From the NCBI RefSeq assembly GCF_907164915.1, contig NC_061864.1, forward strand, positions 11,601,889 through 11,665,888: DNA of 64,000 nt. Direction: 5' to 3'. A program made the translations under genes and the position numbers. Origin of the DNA: Impatiens glandulifera (taxonomy: Eukaryota > Streptophyta > Magnoliopsida > Ericales > Balsaminaceae). The notes beneath the pieces were generated by a model, which searched no databases, was not told the origin of the DNA, and saw only the letters and a program-made list of their open reading frames with translations. Positions 58,905-64,000 of this stretch are shown here, one piece after another (the stretch's first letter is position 1; each line of letters starts with the position of its first letter).

Positions 58905-61900
58905 ATGGGTGTTGCCATAGTTGCTGACCTGAAGCCAAGCATTTCAGGAAAGAGATCGTTTAGACCAAGTTCAAGCACAAGGCATATCACTGAATGGTAA
59001 AAATATTCTATTCTAGCACTGTTTGCTGCAGTAAAATAGTAAATTTAGAATAAAGACACTAATCATGTGAAGAAGAATAAAATTGTATGGCCACCCATTG
59101 ATGGAACACAAGTTCGTCTTTTTCTCCTTAAAAAGACATGGGCACGAGGCCAGATTCTGAATGTTCTCAAATTCAATCTACATCACAAACCTTCTTAACT
59201 GGCATCAGTACCTGTTGATGACTATTATTATGATGTTTCTTCCATTTTAAAGGCCACCTTAAGCACAGGTAGGAGAAATGTCATGTTTATTGGTGTTACA
59301 TTTTTTTAATATGACAAAACTTGGGAGTCTTGCCTTTGAATCAGCAACCATAGGCATCTTTCTAATCTAGAACAAAGGGTCCCTTTGGCTTTGGGTCCCA
59401 TTCTGTTTTTTTTTTTCCATTTTATTAACATATCTTAACAATTTTACTGCTTAAAATGGTAAAAAAAAAAAAAAGTGAATTCTACTACAATAAACCTACC
59501 TACTGTTGGTTTATAATAAAGAAAAACATGTCATATATATGCCGACTTAAGTGTTCTCCAAGCATGCAGTAATCAGTTTTTTAATGTGTTAGTTATGGCG
59601 TGAATATTATTCCAAATCAAGATGTTTTCATGTTAATCAGAACATTACTAATGGTAATCCATACAAATTGAGCTATATCATTCACTCCCAAACCCATAAG
59701 ACTAGACTAACTATATGTCATTTCAGCACAAATAGTAGGTCAAGGAAAACTCAGCCTAATTTGAACACAGCTTCAGTAGACCCACTCAACTCTATTATTG
59801 TTCAGAATCTTTTTCCACAATTGGTTTCATTCATGTCAAATATTATTTAAAACTTGGGCTCACCAACATCCATGAATGACCAAGCACAAAGCAATGAGAA
59901 TGTACAATTAACATTCTTTCTTCGCGTCATTTACCCTTTTTTCCTTTTGTTTGGCCTTAAATGATCCAGCTCAACTTCTTATATTTATGTTTTTGTTTGA
60001 ATTTGCAGGCCGATATCGGATGTGTCTAGTGATCTCACCGTTGAAGTTGGGACAGCAAGTTTTGCACTTCACAAGGTATGAATCATTTTGTGGGGGGTTT
60101 TGTTTGGTTGTGCTAGAAATCTCACCAAAATCTTGTAAGCTGATTAATGGTTTCTTAAATGTTTTTGTCTTGCAGTTCCCTCTTGTTTCTAGAATTGGAA
60201 GGATAAGAAAACTCTTAATAGATGCTAAAGATTCGAAGATTTCAAGGATAAATCTTTCATCTGTTCCGGGAGGAGCACAGACATTCGAGATAGCAGCCAA
60301 GTTTTGCTATGGAATGAACCTTGAAATTACACAATCAAATGTTGCTAATCTACGTTGTGCAGCAAGTTTCCTAGAAATGACAGAAGAATATGCAGAAAAG
60401 AATCTAGAAGCTCGAACAGAAGCTTACCTGAAGGAGAATGTTCTTCCCAGCATATCAAACTCCATATCTGTTCTCCATTGTTGCGAATCTCTCCTGCCCA
60501 TTGCTGAAGAGATCAACCTGGTTAATAGAATCATCAGTTCCATAGCCAATAATGCATGCAAAGAGCAACTCACCTCTGGATTGTCAAAACTGGAGCGTAA
60601 TTTCTCTACCAAAACAGTGCCTATTGTGGAACCAGAAACACCGTCCGACTGGTGGGGGAAATCACTAACTGTTCTGAGCCTCGACTTCTTCCAACGAGTT
60701 ATTTCAACAGTCAAAACAAAGGGCCTCAAGCAGGAGATGATTGGACGGATTTTGATCAATTATGCCCAAAATTCCCTCCAAGGGTTGGTTATTAGGGAAC
60801 CCCAGTTGGGAAAAGGAGGTTTTTTCGAAATGGAGCAGCAAAAGAAACAAAGAACCATAATCGAAACCATAGTTAACTTACTCCCTACAATGTCAAGAAA
60901 AGGAACAATTCCAATTGCTTTTCTATCCAGCTTGTTGAAATCAGCAATCACTGCATCGGTGTCCACTGCTTGCCGGTCTGATCTAGAGAGAAGGATTGGG
61001 CTGCAGCTGGACCAGGCCATTCTTGAAGACATCCTCATTCCTGCAAATTCAAACGGAAACAATCACAGCTCAATATACGACATGGATTCAATTCAGAGGA
61101 TTTTCTCCATGTTCTTGAATTTGGATGAGGACGATGACGATCATGATAACAACCGCTTGAGGGATGAAAGCGATATGATTTACGACTTTGACAGCCCAGG
61201 ATCTCCCAAACAGAGATCAATCCTTAAGGTATCAAAGTTGATGGACAGCTATCTAACTGAAGTTGCTCTTGATTCCAACTTGACGCCATCGAAGTTCACA
61301 GCACTCGCTGAATTGCTTCCTGACCATGCTCGGGTAGTGGGTGATGGACTGTATCGTGCTGTAGATATCTTCCTTAAGGTAAATGATTCCCTAAATGAAT
61401 TCAATCAAACTCAAAGACAACCGGAAAAGCATTCTCTTAGGCTTTGATGGCTTTTAACATCAATATTTATACTTCGGTTTGTAGGTCCATCCTAACATAA
61501 AAGACTCGGAGCGATACAGGCTATGCAAAACAATTGACAGCCAGAAACTATCTCAAGAGGCTTGCAGCCATGCTGCTCAGAACGAGAGGCTTCCAGTTCA
61601 GATGGCAGTCCAAGTTCTATACTTTGAGCAAATCAGGCTCCGGAATGCCATGAATGGGAGCAGCAGCCATAACCAGTTCTTCTTCGGGTCCACAAACGGG
61701 CAATTCCCTCAACGTTCAGGAAGTGGGGCAGGAAGTGGATGTATCTCACCAAAAGATAACTACGCATGTGTTAGGAGAGAGAATCGAGAACTGAAGCTGG
61801 AAGTTGCAAGGATGAGAATGAGACTAACAGATTTGGAAAAAGACCATGTCTCCATGAAACAGGAGCTGGTAAAGACACACCCAGCAAACAGATTATTCAA

Positions 61901-62021
61901 GTCATTCACAAAGAAGCTAAGCAAACTTAATGCCCTGTTTAGGCTAAGGCCCTTTGGCGGCAAAACCAATTCAGAATCAAGACTTATGTTACCAAAGCGA
62001 AGGCGTCATTCAGTGTCTTGA
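58905..62021 (+). CDS. SR1IP1: SR1IP1-like BTB/POZ and NPH3 domain protein
   Basis: 632 residues in four exons: 58905-58996, 60009-60075, 60176-61378, 61485-62021; GT-AG and in phase. The N-terminal BTB/POZ domain (about 30-115; [21 protein letters not shown]) suits binding to CUL3. The NPH3 domain covers about 205-480 ([57 protein letters not shown] words). A C-terminal coiled coil (about 545-590, [18 protein letters not shown]) precedes a basic tail ending KRRRHSVS. Such proteins are substrate adaptors of CUL3 ubiquitin ligases; SR1IP1 in Arabidopsis targets the calmodulin-binding factor SR1/CAMTA3 during immunity. The exact orthologue is from remembered similarity. Intron 1 is about 1 kb. 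Confidence 0.88.
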
Positions 62022-63114
62022 CCATGGAGAAGAGATGCCACAAATCTCAATGAGCAAGAAAAGGAAGAGTGTATAGTTTTATGTTTTGTCATATGATTTG
62101 TGTTAAAAGAATGACTGACTGTGTGAAGGTATTGAAAGTTGGTTAATTAGTTTTTTTTTTCTTCTCTTTTCTGTATATTTCTACTCTCATTCCTTATGTG
62201 TCCTTCCTTAACCATAAATTGAAGCTTGAACCAGTTTATATCAAGTTGATATGCTAAGCATCATAAGACACCTGATACTGTAACTATGCCATTCTGATTT
62301 CAACAAATAAAACCAAATAGCACATCATATCTCATGGATTAATCTACAATACAATATGAGTTTATCCCTGAAAAAAATTACAACAGAAAAATGGACCAAA
62401 TTCCCCCCAAACGACTCAAAACTAGGGCTTTGCTCCTTATAAGCTGCAGCCCCTCGTGCTTGTTGGGGTTAGATGCCTTGATCAACTCTATATGATCCTT
62501 TTGCATAAAGACTCTAAACTTCCAGACAAGGTAGAAATTCTTACTTCATAACTCTATTATTAGTATAGGCAGGACTGATAACTCTTGTTTGGCAATAAAA
62601 TTGGTCTAACCCAGCAAAACACCCTATATGCAACCTATCAATGGTAATATTGACACTAGAGAGGAACATCCGCAAAAATAATTAAAAAATCAACCCATTC
62701 CAGTCTCAATTCATCGATCTCTATAAAAATGAAGCAGGTAACATGGAATGGGTACCTCACGAAGAACAGAGATTAGAATCTTTGGGTCTCTGATTAACAA
62801 ATGTGATTCACACTATATAGAGAGAAAGAAAAGTGAGTAAAGTAAACCGAGAAAGATAGATTTTTTCTTCGTATTCAAATGGTGGAGAAATAGGCTTAGC
62901 TCCTTTCCTTGATCTGAACAATATTAAACTAACGGACCGACCGGACCCGGATCGAAATTTACCTACGACCCGAGAGATGACGTGGAGACCCGGTTTGCTG
63001 ACGAAAGCTTCTGCGTTTGAGGCCCACCGCCAAACCACGAAATCGCGCGGTGGCCGCTTAAACAATGTAGCCCAAAATGTTAAATTTTTTTTGGCAGTTG
63101 TTTCAGAGAAGAAA
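62022..63114. other. 3' UTR and spacer before the last gene
   Basis: Probable 3' UTR of the NPH3 gene to about 62330, then a spacer containing a possible minus-strand coding exon (62390-62560) and the promoter/leader of the small gene at 63115. An open frame at 62808-63212 on the minus strand overlaps that leader and looks like chance. Confidence 0.4.
62390..62560 (-). other. Possible coding exon on the minus strand
   Basis: An open stretch of about 54 codons with ordinary protein-like composition (words WKFRVFMQKDHIELIKASN and NKHEGLQLIRSKALVLSRLG) ends at a stop near 62385. A start could be the Met in VFMQKD (43 codons), or the stretch could be a spliced exon. I do not recognise the family, and no partner exon was found. 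Confidence 0.25.
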
Positions 63115-63704
63115 ATGGGTTCGTCTATGGAGAGACTCCGCAGATCCCTGCCCTTCTCTCGTTTGTTCAGGTGCACCTTTCTTTCACTATTATAATATCT
63201 ATCTTCTTTCATATGTAAAGTGTTGTGCTACATTTGTTAATGAATTTTGTGTCTAGTAAAAGTTTGAGCTCCTAGTGTTTTTTCTGATAAACTTGTTGAT
63301 TTAACTGAGAATGATAGTATTTGCGATCTTTTGTTTCTGACTTTAAAGGTTTACAGAGGTAATCTTAGTGGGTATATGCTGGATCGGGAAATAACCGATC
63401 TTACAGAGCGAACACCCAATATTGATTCTTCCCCCTTTACTTTTCTTTCTATGTTCATCGACTCCTTGTTTTTCAGAAACTCAACAGAACTAGTATGATG
63501 TGCATTTTCAGACAATTAGAGAATGAGGTGGAGACTGTTATAAACGTACTACAACCTGGACCATTGGGAATTGTTGAACACAAGTTCACTGAACAGGAGA
63601 TACAGCAGGCAAAGATTACAGTTAAGAGAGCAGTGAAGAACTGGAATATGAATGCTAAACTTGAGGGGAATGGTGGCATCTTGGAAGGCTATATTCACAA
63701 ATGA
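63115..63704 (+). CDS. Small conserved-looking protein, function unknown
   Basis: 82 residues from two exons, 63115-63170 and 63512-63704, joined as Phe-Arg-Gln (AG|A). The N-terminus MGSSMERLRRSLPFSRLFR is basic and hydroxylated like a short organelle-targeting or amphipathic helix. The rest is helical and charged: QLENEVETVINVLQPGPLG, then EHKFTEQEIQQAKITVKRAV, ending EGYIHK. The intron has standard GT and TTTTCAG sites, and the regular splicing plus composition argue that it is real. I do not recognise a named family and give no function. Confidence 0.7.
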
Positions 63705-64000
63705 TGGAATAGATTCAGAAGGGTTGTGTTGTATTTCACTTTATTTGAATTCATTGACATTCTACTAAGAAGTTAGAACTATGCATGTTTGAATAAATTA
63801 CATCCAGTTTTCTATCATGGTGTATATAGATGAGAGTTCCCAGGGTAGCTGCTATTTTGGCTTCATTCTCACAAGCTGTATCACATACTTTATTAGAATA
63901 CAATTTTTCTTGAACATCATAAAGATAACTACAGTAGAATCCAATTGTCTATCACCCTATTTGAAATTTACATGTGGTGCTATGAATAAGTTTTTATTCT
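63705..64000. other. 3' end of the last gene and right edge
   Basis: Probable 3' UTR and AT-rich spacer. Nothing else is seen. Confidence 0.5.

Noticed and set aside
62808..63212. 134-codon minus-strand frame at 62808-63212
   Set aside because: Lies across the leader and first exon of the small gene at 63115, with no recognisable motif.

Overview
The window is nuclear DNA of a flowering plant, most likely a eudicot. The genes have many short introns, AT-rich spacers separate them, and the encoded proteins are plant-specific or plant-type (RALF peptide, LPA1, EID1-type F-box, NPH3/RPT2 protein). Copia retrotransposons, small DNA-transposon derivatives and one nuclear tRNA-Gly gene lie between and inside the genes. 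I cannot name the species. All gene models were built by reading splice sites and protein similarity by eye.

Layout, left to right. 0.2-1.9 kb: two decayed Copia fragments facing each other. 2.6-6.5 kb (+): SR34-type splicing factor, with a tandemly duplicated and decayed exon 6 in intron 6. 7.8-12.8 kb (+): NDUFS5-type complex I subunit whose single intron (4.7 kb) is filled by a Copia array sharing one LTR. 15.4-16.4 kb (+): EID1-type F-box protein. 17.9-21.3 kb (-): RFI2-like RING protein. 22.6-22.9 kb: small hAT-like element. 23.9-26.0 kb (+): LPA1, a photosystem II assembly factor. 27.7-28.0 kb (+): RALF peptide precursor. 28.5-29.8 kb (-): heat shock factor binding protein containing a clear U12-type AT-AC intron. 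32.7-34.7 kb (+): thiamine pyrophosphokinase. 35.1-36.8 kb (-): WDR89-like WD40 protein. 38.2-39.4 kb (-): p23 co-chaperone. 39.6 kb (+): tRNA-Gly(CCC). 40.2-42.7 kb (-): ATG18a-type autophagy protein. 44.8 kb (+): possible orphan small membrane protein. 46.8-55.6 kb: an older non-coding LTR element interrupted by a young Copia element with intact LTRs and target-site duplication but nonsense codons in gag-pol. 58.9-62.0 kb (+): SR1IP1-like BTB/NPH3 protein. 63.1-63.7 kb (+): small conserved-looking protein of unknown function.

The genes do not form one pathway. Their order is informative, though. From memory of Arabidopsis locus numbers, SR34, TPK1, RALF1 and LPA1 lie together on chromosome 1, SR34b, EID1 and p23-1 lie together on chromosome 4, and NDUFS5 and RFI2 are neighbours on chromosome 2. 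The window therefore looks like an ancestral block in which genes now split between duplicated Arabidopsis segments are still interleaved.

The strongest points for a second look are the AT-AC intron in HSBP, the decayed exon duplication in SR34, the LTR-sharing Copia array in the NDUFS5 intron, the nested LTR elements at 46.8-55.6 kb, and a dispersed short repeat family seen about ten times. I saw no clearly new biological system.
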